Shown: positions 1 through 7,973 of the stretch, one piece after another
Numbering within the stretch: the stretch's first letter is position 1
How the letters are laid out: each line of letters opens with the position of its first letter
Assembly (NCBI RefSeq): GCF_038446955.1
Contig: NZ_CP151803.1
Location: 3,348,001 to 3,412,000, forward strand
Length of the DNA stretch: 64,000 bases
Source of the DNA: Pedobacter sp. FW305-3-2-15-E-R2A2
GTDB taxonomy: Bacteria > Bacteroidota > Bacteroidia > Sphingobacteriales > Sphingobacteriaceae
Direction of reading: 5' to 3'
Notes under the pieces: generated by a model
What the model was told of the DNA's origin: nothing
What the model saw: the letters and a program-made list of their open reading frames with translations, nothing else
The model's database searches: none
Position numbers and translations under genes: made by a program

Positions 1-786
1 TGGGAGTGCTTCCTGAAGAAGCGCTTTGGCATCAATTATAGCAGGACTCTTGGGGAGGGCTGGCTTGATCCTGCGATGAATGTTCCGCTTCTTTTTTCCA
101 ATACTTATGATGTGAATACGGGATTCAAAGGAATTGTCAGCCCCTTGAAACTCAGTGCTATGGATTTTCCAGGAGCCTTGTTTATCAGGGATTTAATTCC
201 GGAAGGACAGGATTTGAGTTTAAGTACTGCGGCCCTTCTGAGTGCAAGGTTTCCCTATGTCAGTTCGACAGGTAAATTTGATGAAAGACATCAGTTTACC
301 GATGGAGGGACAATAGAAAACTCAGGAGGAGAGACTTCTCTTCAGGCAATAAGGGTTTTTAACCGGGTCTTTAAAGAGATGAAAGCTAAAAGCGGGGAGA
401 AATATGGGCACCTGGAGGTTAAGGTCAATATTCTTTCTCTGCCTAACGGTTTTGAGAGCATTGATTCCTGTGAACGGATTAAAAATATAAATCAGATTTT
501 TGCCCCGGCTCTGGGTATTCTCAACAGCATAAACGGCAATACGATTAAGTCAGATTCGACCAACAGGTATATGGCTAAAACCAACAACTGGGGATATTAT
601 TCGATCAGGCCAAAGCTTGAAAAGTATTTAGATGTCTGGCCTGTGCTTCCATTGGGATGGCAGATCTCGGACTATGCGCTGAAACAAATGAAAACTACTT
701 TGGCCCGTCAGGAGCTGATGACGGATTCCATCTTAAAGGATTTTCCGTGGTATAAGAGGAAATTAGCAAAATCAGGCAGGAACTGA
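1..786 (+). CDS. Patatin-like phospholipase family protein, C-terminal part (5' end outside window)
   Basis: The reading frame is open from base 1, so the gene starts upstream of the window; the ATG at 76 is internal. The visible 261 residues contain a stretch LSTAALLSARFPYVSS followed about 20 residues later by FTDGGTIENSGG. This resembles the second half of a patatin-type hydrolase, where the catalytic Asp lies in a D-G-G/A motif. The GxSxG nucleophile would lie upstream and cannot be seen. The stop is at 784-786, three bases from the 3' end of the convergent AraC gene. No membrane segment is evident. The family call rests on the DGG context and overall feel; a different alpha/beta hydrolase or an unassigned protein is possible. 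Confidence 0.55.
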   Translation, partial: WECFLKKRFGINYSRTLGEGWLDPAMNVPLLFSNTYDVNTGFKGIVSPLKLSAMDFPGALFIRDLIPEGQDLSLSTAALLSARFPYVSSTGKFDERHQFTDGGTIENSGGETSLQAIRVFNRVFKEMKAKSGEKYGHLEVKVNILSLPNGFESIDSCERIKNINQIFAPALGILNSINGNTIKSDSTNRYMAKTNNWGYYSIRPKLEKYLDVWPVLPLGWQISDYALKQMKTTLARQELMTDSILKDFPWYKRKLAKSGRN

Positions 787-789
787 AGA

Positions 790-1704
790 TTATTGAAAGG
801 ACTGCCGGAATGCTAAAGGAGATACATTGGTTTTTCTTTTGAACAGTTTATTGAAAGACTGCGGATGTTCAAAGCCCAATTGATAGGCCACTTCTGCAAC
901 CGATAGATTGCTGGTGGATAAAATTTCTTTGGCCTTTTCAATGAGTTGATGGTGGATGTATTGCTGTGCATTTTGACCGATCAGGGAACGGAGCATATCG
1001 CTTAAATAACGGGAGGAAACATGGAGCTGACCGGCCAGGTATTGTACCGTCGGCAAGCCATTGAGCAATGCTGTTTTATGGTTGAAATAGTTGTTTAACA
1101 GGTTTTCTAATGCGCTCAATACATCATTATTGACCGCTTTCCGGGTAATGAACTGACGCTTATAAAAGCGGTTGCTATAATTTAGCAGCAACTCGATTTG
1201 TGTAACAATAACATCCTGGCTGTATTCGTCTATGGCAGACTGCAATTCATCTTCAATATTTTTGAAGACGGCAATGATGATCGTTTTTTCTTTGTCAGAC
1301 AAGTGAAGCGCCTCGTTGGTATCATAGGAAAAGAAACCGAAGTTCTTAATCGTTTTTCCCAAAGGATAGTTTCTGATAAAGTCAGGATGAATGAGTAAGG
1401 TATGACCTAAATATTCAGTATCATCGGTGGTGGCCAGCAATTGATTGGGTGAGGTAAAGACCATCCCACCTTCATCAAAATCATAATAGCTTTGCCCATA
1501 TCTTATTTTTCCGTTAAGCCCCTTTTTATAAGAGATCTTATAAAAATTAAGTAGAAAAGAGCCGGGCAATTGATCTTTATCTACGGCAATCGCAGTATTG
1601 TCAACCAGGCTTACCAGGGGGTGCAGAGGCTTTGGTAAGCCCAGCACCCGGTGTAATTCTGATATCGAATTGAACTGATATGGAATGTGTTCTTCTCTTT
1701 TCAC
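790..1704 (-). CDS. AraC family transcriptional regulator
   Basis: A 304-residue protein with an N-terminal effector/cupin-like half and a C-terminal AraC DNA-binding half from about residue 205. The second helix-turn-helix is clear: LSVAEVAYQLGFEHPQSFNKLFKRKTNVSPLAFR, with the usual A-x-x-x-G-F-x-x-x-x-x-F-x-x-x-F-K spacing. The first helix-turn-helix is around VQYLAGQLHVSSRYLSDMLR. The gene lies 18 bp downstream of the SDR gene in the same direction, so the two are probably co-transcribed. AraC-SDR pairs are common in Bacteroidota and the regulator probably controls the neighbouring oxidoreductase, although the inducer is unknown. Confidence 0.9.
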   Translation of the reverse strand: MKREEHIPYQFNSISELHRVLGLPKPLHPLVSLVDNTAIAVDKDQLPGSFLLNFYKISYKKGLNGKIRYGQSYYDFDEGGMVFTSPNQLLATTDDTEYLGHTLLIHPDFIRNYPLGKTIKNFGFFSYDTNEALHLSDKEKTIIIAVFKNIEDELQSAIDEYSQDVIVTQIELLLNYSNRFYKRQFITRKAVNNDVLSALENLLNNYFNHKTALLNGLPTVQYLAGQLHVSSRYLSDMLRSLIGQNAQQYIHHQLIEKAKEILSTSNLSVAEVAYQLGFEHPQSFNKLFKRKTNVSPLAFRQSFQ

Positions 1705-1722
1705 CTGATAAAGATAAGCAGT

Positions 1723-2520
1723 TTAATTTCCTAAAAAGGTCTGTTCCATCTGTTTTCTGAAGGCCTCGTCGCCCAACTCGAGGCGTTGTGCATAGAGTGC
1801 TTTTGCATCTTCACCGGCAACATACCTGAGTTGATCTTTACCGTCTGTGGCGGCTTCGTAGACTACTTCCGCAATTTGTTCTGCTGAAGTAAAATGATTT
1901 TCGTCAAATCCTGCAAACAGTTGTGCCAGCCATTTTTCATAAACCGGATGGGTAGACATTTCAGCAGAGCGACTTAAAAAATCTGTTTTTATCCCACCGG
2001 GTGAAACGGTCTTGATGCCCACACCAATTTTCTTTAGCTCAAAGGCCATGCTTTCACTCCAGCCTTCCAATGCCCATTTTGTGGCATGGTAGACCGAACT
2101 GAAAGGGAAAGTGATCAAACCGCCGATAGAGGTGGTAGAGATGAACAGTCCCGCTTGTCTTGCTCTGAAATAAGGAATGAAGGCTTGTGTAACCCGGATC
2201 ACTCCTAAAATATTGGTGTCCAGCTGACGAACCAGCTGCGCATCGCTGGTCGATTCCAAAGGGCCCATCAATCCATAACCTGCATTGTTAAAGACCACAT
2301 CGATATCGCCTGAAGCAATGGCTTCCTTTGTGCTGGCTTCAATCTGAGCAAGGTTGGTGACATCCAATGGCAACAGGCTGATGTTGTCTATCAGGTTCAA
2401 CTCTTTTTCGTCCTGAGGCTTGCGCATGGTAGCGATTACTTTCCAACCTTTGGCCGCAAATAATTTTGCCGCTGCTTTTCCCAAACCTGTTGAGGCTCCT
2501 GTGATGAATATTGTTTTCAT
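1723..2520 (-). CDS. SDR family oxidoreductase (short-chain dehydrogenase)
   Basis: A 265-residue classical short-chain dehydrogenase. It has the nucleotide-binding TGxxxGxG motif (TGASTGLG, residues 7-14), NNAG at 78-81, a serine-rich stretch near 128-131 and the catalytic YHATK at Y144-K148. The Arg in TMRKPQ after beta-2 suggests NADP(H) preference. I start at the ATG at 2520, where MKTIFITG begins at the family's usual N-terminus; a longer in-frame extension to 2649 overlaps the 3' end of the upstream DUF6266 gene and is not family-like. The substrate is unknown. It probably forms an operon with the AraC gene immediately downstream. Confidence 0.9.
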   Translation of the reverse strand: MKTIFITGASTGLGKAAAKLFAAKGWKVIATMRKPQDEKELNLIDNISLLPLDVTNLAQIEASTKEAIASGDIDVVFNNAGYGLMGPLESTSDAQLVRQLDTNILGVIRVTQAFIPYFRARQAGLFISTTSIGGLITFPFSSVYHATKWALEGWSESMAFELKKIGVGIKTVSPGGIKTDFLSRSAEMSTHPVYEKWLAQLFAGFDENHFTSAEQIAEVVYEAATDGKDQLRYVAGEDAKALYAQRLELGDEAFRKQMEQTFLGN

Positions 2521-2600
2521 TTTCTTTTCTGATTTGATTACAAAATTCCATCGTTTACCTTTCAGGAATGTATCCAAAATGGTAGTTGTTGTAGCCGCTT

Positions 2601-3509
2601 TTACAAAGGAATCGTTCCCAACCTGTCTGCCATCATTTCCGTAAACCATAAATTACCATCTTTGTCTTTCCTGATGCGGTGCATCATCACCGAACGGCTC
2701 GGAACAACATGGGTAGAAAAGGGGACGCCGGTACACAAAGATAAATTGATCGTTGATGATAGCCTTATTTCCGGAAGGCGGACATGGCTGGGCAATTGTA
2801 CGATCTGTAGCCTTGGTTTTTCTGGTAGTCCTGTTTCTTTCTGTAGTTCTGGCTTTTCCTGCAATTCTGGTCCTTCCTGCCGTCTTAAACGTCCTAAATA
2901 CTGGCTCTCCGACTGACTGCACCTGTCTTTAGCCACTACCGCAATGTAAAGGTCTACTTCCTTTCCTTTCAGCTCTTCGGGAAGCTGGAGCACATCTGTT
3001 CCTGAACTTCTGAAATTACCGGTACACTGATAAACTGCCTTCCGGTCCTCCATATCTATGGCCAAAAGCATCACCTGATCATAAGGCGAACCACCATCAA
3101 TAGCGACCACTTTCCAGTTAAAACGGAGCAGATCTTCTCTTTCCTGTACCACAACCGGAGTCGTTAAACCAGGAAGTGTTCCGCCACTGATTTTAAATTC
3201 AGCAGGATCGATATAGTCGCCTTCTTCATTTGTTTTAAGCGCAAACCGCCGGTTATAGGAAAGCGCAGCACGGGTGCCCCCGCTAACCGTCCAATAGTCT
3301 TTAAAACCAACCTTCACCAGATCTTTAATGCAGTTTACTACCTCCTGTACCAGTTTAAACCGGCTCCTGTTTTTTAATTCGTTCGCGGTGGGCGGAGCCG
3401 TTCGATCTGGTAAACTCCTCATCCGGTCTATGCCATATAAGGTATAACCAACAACGGTACCAACTTTTCCGCTGAAACCACCTAACAATCCTTTTGTAAT
3501 CTTTGCCAT
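2601..3509 (-). CDS. DUF6266 family protein with an aberrant C-terminal extension
   Basis: Residues 1 to about 207 match the DUF6266 pattern typical of Pedobacter: MAKITKGLLGGFSGKVGTVVGY at the start and a terminal SQYLG. The function of this family is unknown. The remaining ~95 residues are unlike it. They start with a charged, Pro/Glu/Gln-rich stretch (LQEKPELQKETGLPEKPRLQ), and the last ~25 residues (around DGNLWFTEMMADRLG) resemble one blade of a virginiamycin-B-lyase (Vgb)/SMP-30-type propeller. This suggests read-through into the remnant of a neighbouring gene after a deletion. The end overlaps the upstream region of the SDR gene. The start ATG at 3509 is supported by the family N-terminus. 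Confidence 0.75.
   Translation of the reverse strand: MAKITKGLLGGFSGKVGTVVGYTLYGIDRMRSLPDRTAPPTANELKNRSRFKLVQEVVNCIKDLVKVGFKDYWTVSGGTRAALSYNRRFALKTNEEGDYIDPAEFKISGGTLPGLTTPVVVQEREDLLRFNWKVVAIDGGSPYDQVMLLAIDMEDRKAVYQCTGNFRSSGTDVLQLPEELKGKEVDLYIAVVAKDRCSQSESQYLGRLRRQEGPELQEKPELQKETGLPEKPRLQIVQLPSHVRLPEIRLSSTINLSLCTGVPFSTHVVPSRSVMMHRIRKDKDGNLWFTEMMADRLGTIPL
2608..2690 (-). pseudogene. Remnant of a Vgb/SMP-30-like beta-propeller repeat fused to DUF6266
   Basis: In the same frame as the upstream DUF6266 gene, the last ~25 codons read HRIRKDKDGNLWFTEMMAD followed by RLGTI. The DGN-[IL]-WFTE-x(5)-[KR][IL]G-x-I pattern is that of a single propeller blade in streptogramin lyase (Vgb) proteins. There is no room for a complete propeller (six or seven blades) on either side. 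I infer a degraded gene whose 3' part became the tail of the DUF6266 ORF; chance similarity over one short repeat is the alternative. Confidence 0.35.
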
Positions 3510-3844
3510 CTCTTCTTTTTATCTAAGTTGCAATTCATTGGATCTTTACCCGATCTATACTGCTTGCTTACCCGCCTTTTACACGCTTCCAAGCGGGGCT
3601 GCACCGAGTATAGACCGAATATAAAGCCTGGTCAGAGCGGGTATAACCGGGAACAGTTCCAATACTGCAAGTTACATAACATTTCCCTGCCCAATCCCGG
3701 ATAGGATTCGCTATTATATGCCGAATACCCACCAGGATTTGAAGAAATTCCTGATCACGATCAGTTTTTTAATCCACCTGTATCATTAATCAGCATTTGT
3801 TGATTACTTACTTTTATCCCTATAATCTCCGAGCTATCTAAAGG
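3510..3844. other. 335-bp intergenic region before the copper operon
   Basis: No convincing gene. It separates the minus-strand DUF6266 gene from the plus-strand copper operon. It holds an 8-bp inverted repeat with long spacing (TCTATACT at 3554-3561 and AGTATAGA at 3607-3614) of unknown meaning. It also holds the Crp/Fnr-type box at 3751-3764 described separately. The last 80 bp are AT-rich and probably contain the operon promoter. Confidence 0.6.
3751..3764. promoter_or_regulatory. Crp/Fnr-type operator CTGATcacgATCAG
   Basis: A perfect 5-bp inverted repeat around a 4-bp spacer, matching the Crp/Fnr/DNR architecture TTGAT-N4-ATCAA except for the outermost base. Its centre is 87 bp before the first ATG of the copper operon. 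A T6 run follows, so a mini-terminator was considered, but no plus-strand gene ends here. The same NTGAT-N4-ATCAN form recurs upstream of ric, nos and uspA in this window. Confidence 0.6.
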
Positions 3845-4210
3845 ATGAAAAAGATCATAAGCATCGTGTTAATATTGTCTTTAGGCTTTCAATGTATGGC
3901 CACGTTGGGGCTGATTACGATGTATCAATTGAATAAAGCATACATCAGCAAGGAACTGTGTGAAAACAAAAACCGGCCAGCAATGCATTGTGAAGGTAAA
4001 TGCGTTTTGAAAAAAAGCCTCGCCCATGCGGAAAACACAGAAAAGAGTGGCAATGTCGTCGAAAAGCAGTTGGACATCCCATTGTTTCTTACCGTTGTTG
4101 CCGAAGATGTTGTTGTCGAAACCATCCCGCTCTGTAAAGGGAATACCCTTTTTCTCTTAAATTATACACACACAATTTCTGATCATATCTTTCATCCTCC
4201 TTTGGTGTGA
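3845..4210 (+). CDS. Small secreted/membrane-anchored Cys-rich protein of copper-uptake loci
   Basis: A 121-residue protein with an N-terminal hydrophobic segment (IISIVLILSLGFQCMATLGLITMYQ) acting as signal peptide or anchor. After it comes a Cys pattern C-x(8)-H-C-x-x-x-C in CENKNRPAMHCEGKCVLKK. Small proteins of this type, beginning with a hydrophobic helix and a YIS-x(2)-LC...C-x-GKC signature, occur widely in Bacteroidota next to metal-linked TonB receptors. The function is not established; metal (probably copper) handling in the periplasm is inferred from the Cys/His motif and from the receptor two genes downstream. It is the first gene of the operon, 87 bp after the Crp/Fnr-type box. 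Confidence 0.7.
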   Translation: MKKIISIVLILSLGFQCMATLGLITMYQLNKAYISKELCENKNRPAMHCEGKCVLKKSLAHAENTEKSGNVVEKQLDIPLFLTVVAEDVVVETIPLCKGNTLFLLNYTHTISDHIFHPPLV

Positions 4211-4309
4211 TTTCTCAGTAGCGCTAATTTATTATCCTCCTGAAAAGGATTCATCATGTCTCACAAGGGCAAAGGGATGCCTATTGCCTTTATTTTATCT
4301 CAAATCCGT

Positions 4310-5128
4310 ATGAAAAAGCTATATACTATTGCCTTTTTGCTGACTGTCTTTGCAGCCTGTAAAAAAGATTCGAATACCACAATTTCTACTGACCCTAAAG
4401 AAGGGTTAATAAAAGTCTCAGAAGGTTATGCCTTAGGTGCGGCCACGAGAGTAGAGCTCTGGTCGCAGACGAGCATAACCACAGGATATCATAAATTGTT
4501 CCTGGCACTTTATGATTCCCTTTCCAATCGATCGATCACAAATGCAGCAATAGCGGTCCTGCCTGTAATGGACATGGATATGAATGGCATGCAAATGTCT
4601 CATGCCGCACCTTGTTATCAACCCGAAAGCAACGTCGCTGAAAATACATTGTTTCCCTGCGCTGCAGTTTTTACCATGCCTGGTACTGTTGGTCAAAGTA
4701 AATGGTCCTTTAAGGTTACGGTTAAAAAAGAAGGACAAGATCGTTCTGCAATAGCCTTGTTGCCAATCGATGTGAAAGCCTCCCTGCCGGCGAGGGTAAA
4801 AATGATCAGCACTGCCGATGGGACTAAACTGGTTGTTTCCTGCTTTTTTCCTGTCCCTCCGAAAATTGGAATCAATGAGGTGGAACTGAGCATTCATCGC
4901 CAGCAGGATAAGATGACCTTTCTTCCTGTAGATGATTATTTAGTGGCTATGACACCGGAAATGCCGGCTATGGGGCATGGTTCTCCCAATAACATCAATC
5001 CAGTGGTTACTAAAAACGGACGTTATAAAGGAAAGGTAAATTTTACCATGACAGGCGAATGGAGGATCAACTTCGGCCTGACTAAAGCAGGACAAAACCT
5101 AAATACATTTTTTGACCTTACATTTTAA
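4310..5128 (+). CDS. Met/His-rich lipoprotein, YtkA/FixH-like, probable periplasmic copper-binding protein
   Basis: A 272-residue protein starting with a lipoprotein signal (KLYTIAFLLTVFAAC, Cys near residue 17), which fixes the start at 4310 rather than the longer frame opening at 4256. Two potential copper clusters are visible: MDMDMNGMQMSHAAPC in the first half and MTPEMPAMGHGSPNN near the end. The C-terminal pattern MPAMGH...G-x-Y-x-G-x-V-x-F-x-M-x-G-x-W resembles YtkA/FixH-like domains. It probably binds copper in the periplasm and hands it to or from the TonB receptor gene that starts 4 bp after its stop. The copper role is inferred from composition and context. Confidence 0.7.
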   Translation: MKKLYTIAFLLTVFAACKKDSNTTISTDPKEGLIKVSEGYALGAATRVELWSQTSITTGYHKLFLALYDSLSNRSITNAAIAVLPVMDMDMNGMQMSHAAPCYQPESNVAENTLFPCAAVFTMPGTVGQSKWSFKVTVKKEGQDRSAIALLPIDVKASLPARVKMISTADGTKLVVSCFFPVPPKIGINEVELSIHRQQDKMTFLPVDDYLVAMTPEMPAMGHGSPNNINPVVTKNGRYKGKVNFTMTGEWRINFGLTKAGQNLNTFFDLTF

Positions 5129-5132
5129 GCAG

Positions 5133-7154
5133 ATGGACACTTATTTTAAATCTGTTCCGCTTGTCTTTCTACTCCTTTCAGGATCACTGGCGATCGCTCA
5201 GACCAAACAGGATAGCGTAATCAGGGAACTGGCGTTAAAAGAAGTTCAGATCCATACGAGCCGGAAAAGTAAACATCCTCGAACAGCCTTTTATCAATCG
5301 TCTATGCTTTCTGGCATAGACGATATCCTGGCTAAGGTAGAGGGCTTGAGTTTAATTAAACGTGGACCGATAGGTATGGAACCTGTACTCAGAGGCTTTT
5401 CAGGCGGACAAGTGAATGTGGTCATCGACGGGATGAAGATCTTTGGTGCCTGTACTGATAAAATGGACCCCGCTACCATTTATACGGAACCTGTTAACCT
5501 GAAAAGTATAGAAGTCAGGAACGGCGGGGAGGGAATGAGCATGGGGGCTACGGTAGGTGGCACGCTAAATCTGAAACTCGCTGACGCCGTCATTGACTCC
5601 AACGTCAGGCTTAGCGGAAGTATGGCTTCCGGATATTATGCTGCTGCTGCTGCGGTACAGAATGTACTAGCCATGAACTACAGTGCAAAAAGCTGGGCCA
5701 TAAGGGTAAGTGGGGTGTATAGAAAAGCCAGTGATTATCAGGATGGCCTCGGCCAAAAGATTGCTTTCTCCCAATATGAAAAGGTGAATGCCAGTGTTTC
5801 AGGGAAATATCTGATCCATAAAAACAGCCTGATTAAAGCCGATTTCCTATTGGATGATGGATGGAATATTGGTTTTCCAGCATTACCGATGGATGTAGGT
5901 TATGCAAAAGCCAGAATCGCTTCACTTAGCTATGAGTTGAAGGAGCATCCTGGTTTAGTGCAGGAGATGGAAGCAAAAGTCTATGCAAACTCCGTTCGCC
6001 ATGCGATGGACGATACCCGAAGACCGGCGGTAACAATGCACATGGATATGCCCGGGCAAAGCCATACCTTGGGCGCATTTGTTCAGTTTCGGCTCAAGGC
6101 CCTGGGAAAACACGTGTTAAGGTTAAAAACAGACTTTTATTACAATGCAGTTAAAGCGGATATGACGATGTATCCTCAGGGAGGGGCACCAATGTATATG
6201 AAAACATGGCCCGAAAATCATCAGGCCGTAGCAGGGCTCTTTTTAGAGGATGGAATTTTCCTGAATGGCAAAAGTCGGCTGGATCTTAAATTACGTATGG
6301 AAATCGCATCTTCAAAACTCGCAGATCAGATGGGGCAAAACCAGTTTGCGGTTTTAGGTTATGATGTACATCAGCCTCTTAACCGTGTCCTGAAAAATGT
6401 GAATGTCAGCTATACCCGGTTTTTGAGCCCACTTTTTACCGTGTATTTGAGCGGAGGGCTGAATGAAAGATCGCCGACCACCTCTGAACGATTTGGCTTC
6501 TATCTGTTTAACCGGATGGACAACCACGATTATGTCGGAAATCCATTGCTAAAGAATGAACAGGCCTGGAATGGGGAGTTAAACCTGTTGTTTGCAACAC
6601 CGGATTTATCCTGGAAATTAACTGCCTTTGGCAGCCTGGTACAGCATTACATCATGGGGAAAACCCAACCGGAATTAAGCGTAATGACGACCGGAGCTGC
6701 AGGAGTTCGCGCTTATAAAAACATTCCTTCCGCAAGATTATTTGGTGCGGAATCTAGTTTTAATTACCAGTTTTTCCATCGTCATTTTATCCTCAACAAT
6801 ACCTGGAAATGGCTGCATGGCGAAGACCATCAACATAATCCGCTGCCCCTGATCACTCCGATAAAAACGATCACCAGCCTGCGTTTCCTGCATCGGAATG
6901 TATTTCTGCAGGCAGAAAATGAAATCAGTCTCCGGCAGAGTCAGGTCAATCTGGATTTCGGCGAAAAAGAAACCCAAGGGTATACCATATTCAATGTAAG
7001 GTCGGGTTACAGTTTTGTAATGAAGCGGTATCAGCTGAACTTTTCAGCAGGTATTGAAAATCTATTTAATAGGGCATATGCAGAGCATTTAGATTGGGGT
7101 TCAGTGTTAAGACCCGGAAGGAATATCTATGGCATGCTGACCCTGAAATTCTAA
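5133..7154 (+). CDS. TonB-dependent receptor, OprC/NosA-like copper receptor
   Basis: A 673-residue outer-membrane receptor with signal peptide (LVFLLLSGSLAIAQ), a plug domain (about residues 45-155) and a beta-barrel ending in the aromatic residue F. The plug carries VLRGFSGGQVNVVIDGMKIFGACTDKMDP: C107-x-x-x-M111 followed by DP matches the CxxxM copper site of OprC, the Pseudomonas receptor also known as NosA in N2O-reducing strains. A Met/His-rich loop (TMHMDMPGQSH) lies near residue 300-310. The start at 5133 is preferred over a TTG at 5112 that overlaps the upstream stop. Its likely job is copper uptake for NosZ and the cupredoxin encoded nearby. Confidence 0.85.
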   Translation: MDTYFKSVPLVFLLLSGSLAIAQTKQDSVIRELALKEVQIHTSRKSKHPRTAFYQSSMLSGIDDILAKVEGLSLIKRGPIGMEPVLRGFSGGQVNVVIDGMKIFGACTDKMDPATIYTEPVNLKSIEVRNGGEGMSMGATVGGTLNLKLADAVIDSNVRLSGSMASGYYAAAAAVQNVLAMNYSAKSWAIRVSGVYRKASDYQDGLGQKIAFSQYEKVNASVSGKYLIHKNSLIKADFLLDDGWNIGFPALPMDVGYAKARIASLSYELKEHPGLVQEMEAKVYANSVRHAMDDTRRPAVTMHMDMPGQSHTLGAFVQFRLKALGKHVLRLKTDFYYNAVKADMTMYPQGGAPMYMKTWPENHQAVAGLFLEDGIFLNGKSRLDLKLRMEIASSKLADQMGQNQFAVLGYDVHQPLNRVLKNVNVSYTRFLSPLFTVYLSGGLNERSPTTSERFGFYLFNRMDNHDYVGNPLLKNEQAWNGELNLLFATPDLSWKLTAFGSLVQHYIMGKTQPELSVMTTGAAGVRAYKNIPSARLFGAESSFNYQFFHRHFILNNTWKWLHGEDHQHNPLPLITPIKTITSLRFLHRNVFLQAENEISLRQSQVNLDFGEKETQGYTIFNVRSGYSFVMKRYQLNFSAGIENLFNRAYAEHLDWGSVLRPGRNIYGMLTLKF

Positions 7155-7166
7155 ACAATGCCGAAC

Positions 7167-7184
7167 ATCACTTATATAAGTGAT
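7167..7184. repeat. Perfect 18-bp palindrome upstream of the Crp/Fnr gene
   Basis: Both strands read ATCACTTATATAAGTGAT. It lies 12 bp after the TonB receptor stop and 82 bp before the regulator ATG. It could be an operator, perhaps for autoregulation, or part of a weak terminator, although no T-run follows. A second imperfect hairpin (ATCAAGGAG at 7226-7234 against CTCCTGAT at 7243-7250) lies just before the start codon. Confidence 0.5.
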
Positions 7185-7265
7185 CCCGCTTCCTGGAGAA
7201 TGATCGGCTGCGAATTAACTTCGTCATCAAGGAGGCGATGATCTCCTGATTTAATAAATTAAGTC

Positions 7266-7874
7266 ATGATTGATGCGAATTTTTTAATTCAGTTTGGAGC
7301 CAAAACAGTAAGTTTTGAAAAGGGGGAAATGTTATTCAGACAAGGAGATACGCCCCGGTATTATTTTCAGATCCTTAAGGGAGCGGTAAAAATGAATAAT
7401 TTTAACGACGACGGGAAGGAATTTGTTCAGGGCCTTTTTACGGAGGGGGACAGTTTTGGAGAACCTCCTCTTTTTATTAAGGACAGCTATCCCGCCAATG
7501 CTGAAGCGATCGTGCCCTCGGAAGTCCTCCTCCTCGCGAAAGATAAATTTCTGGAGCTTTTGGCCAGCCATCCCCAGGTCCACCTTCAGGTGACGGTTAA
7601 CCTCGCCGAACGGCTGTATTTTAAGTCCATCATGGCCTCAGAAATCTCTTCTCAGGATCCGGAACACCGGGTCCTCAAGCTCATTGATTATTTTAAAATT
7701 AAAATCAATAAAGTGCCGGCCGGGGAGACGTACAGGGTAGAAATTACCAGACAACAAATCGCTGACCTCACAGGATTAAGGGTGGAAACGGTGATCCGCT
7801 CCATAAAATCACTCGAAAAAAAGGGCGAACTGACGATCCATAACCGCAAAGTTTACAGACCCTATTCTTTATGA
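7266..7874 (+). CDS. Crp/Fnr family transcriptional regulator
   Basis: A 202-residue regulator with a cyclic-nucleotide-binding-type beta-roll (residues ~10-115), a dimerisation helix and a C-terminal winged helix-turn-helix (EITRQQIADLTGLRVETVIRSIKSLEKKGEL). The recognition helix VETVIRSI keeps the E...R pair of FNR (VETxSR), which reads TGA/TCA half-sites. There is no N-terminal Cys cluster, so an FNR-type 4Fe-4S oxygen sensor is excluded; it may be a DNR/NnrR-like heme/NO sensor or respond to another signal. It stands between the copper operon and the cupredoxin/nrd genes and is the best candidate for binding the NTGAT-N4-ATCAN boxes in this window. Confidence 0.9.
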   Translation: MIDANFLIQFGAKTVSFEKGEMLFRQGDTPRYYFQILKGAVKMNNFNDDGKEFVQGLFTEGDSFGEPPLFIKDSYPANAEAIVPSEVLLLAKDKFLELLASHPQVHLQVTVNLAERLYFKSIMASEISSQDPEHRVLKLIDYFKIKINKVPAGETYRVEITRQQIADLTGLRVETVIRSIKSLEKKGELTIHNRKVYRPYSL

Positions 7875-7884
7875 TTTCAGTCAT
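7871..7884. promoter_or_regulatory. Crp/Fnr-type operator ATGATttcaGTCAT
   Basis: An inverted repeat with half-sites ATGA/TCAT that overlaps the stop codon of the Crp/Fnr gene; the surrounding symmetry extends to TTTATGA...TCATAAA. It lies about 95 bp before the cupredoxin ATG. It matches the other boxes of the window except for one central base. A short read-through hairpin for the regulator gene is the alternative reading. Confidence 0.5.
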
Positions 7885-7973
7885 AAAAAACACCTGTAGC
7901 GGCCTCATAACTTTGAGCCATCGCTTTCCTGTCAAATTGAATACAAATTAATAATCACCATAAAATAATCAAA

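Noticed and set aside
3751..3770. Reading the CTGAT...ATCAG plus T6 as an intrinsic terminator
   Set aside because: No plus-strand gene ends upstream; the stem is only 5 bp; the repeat matches the other Crp/Fnr-type boxes in position and form.
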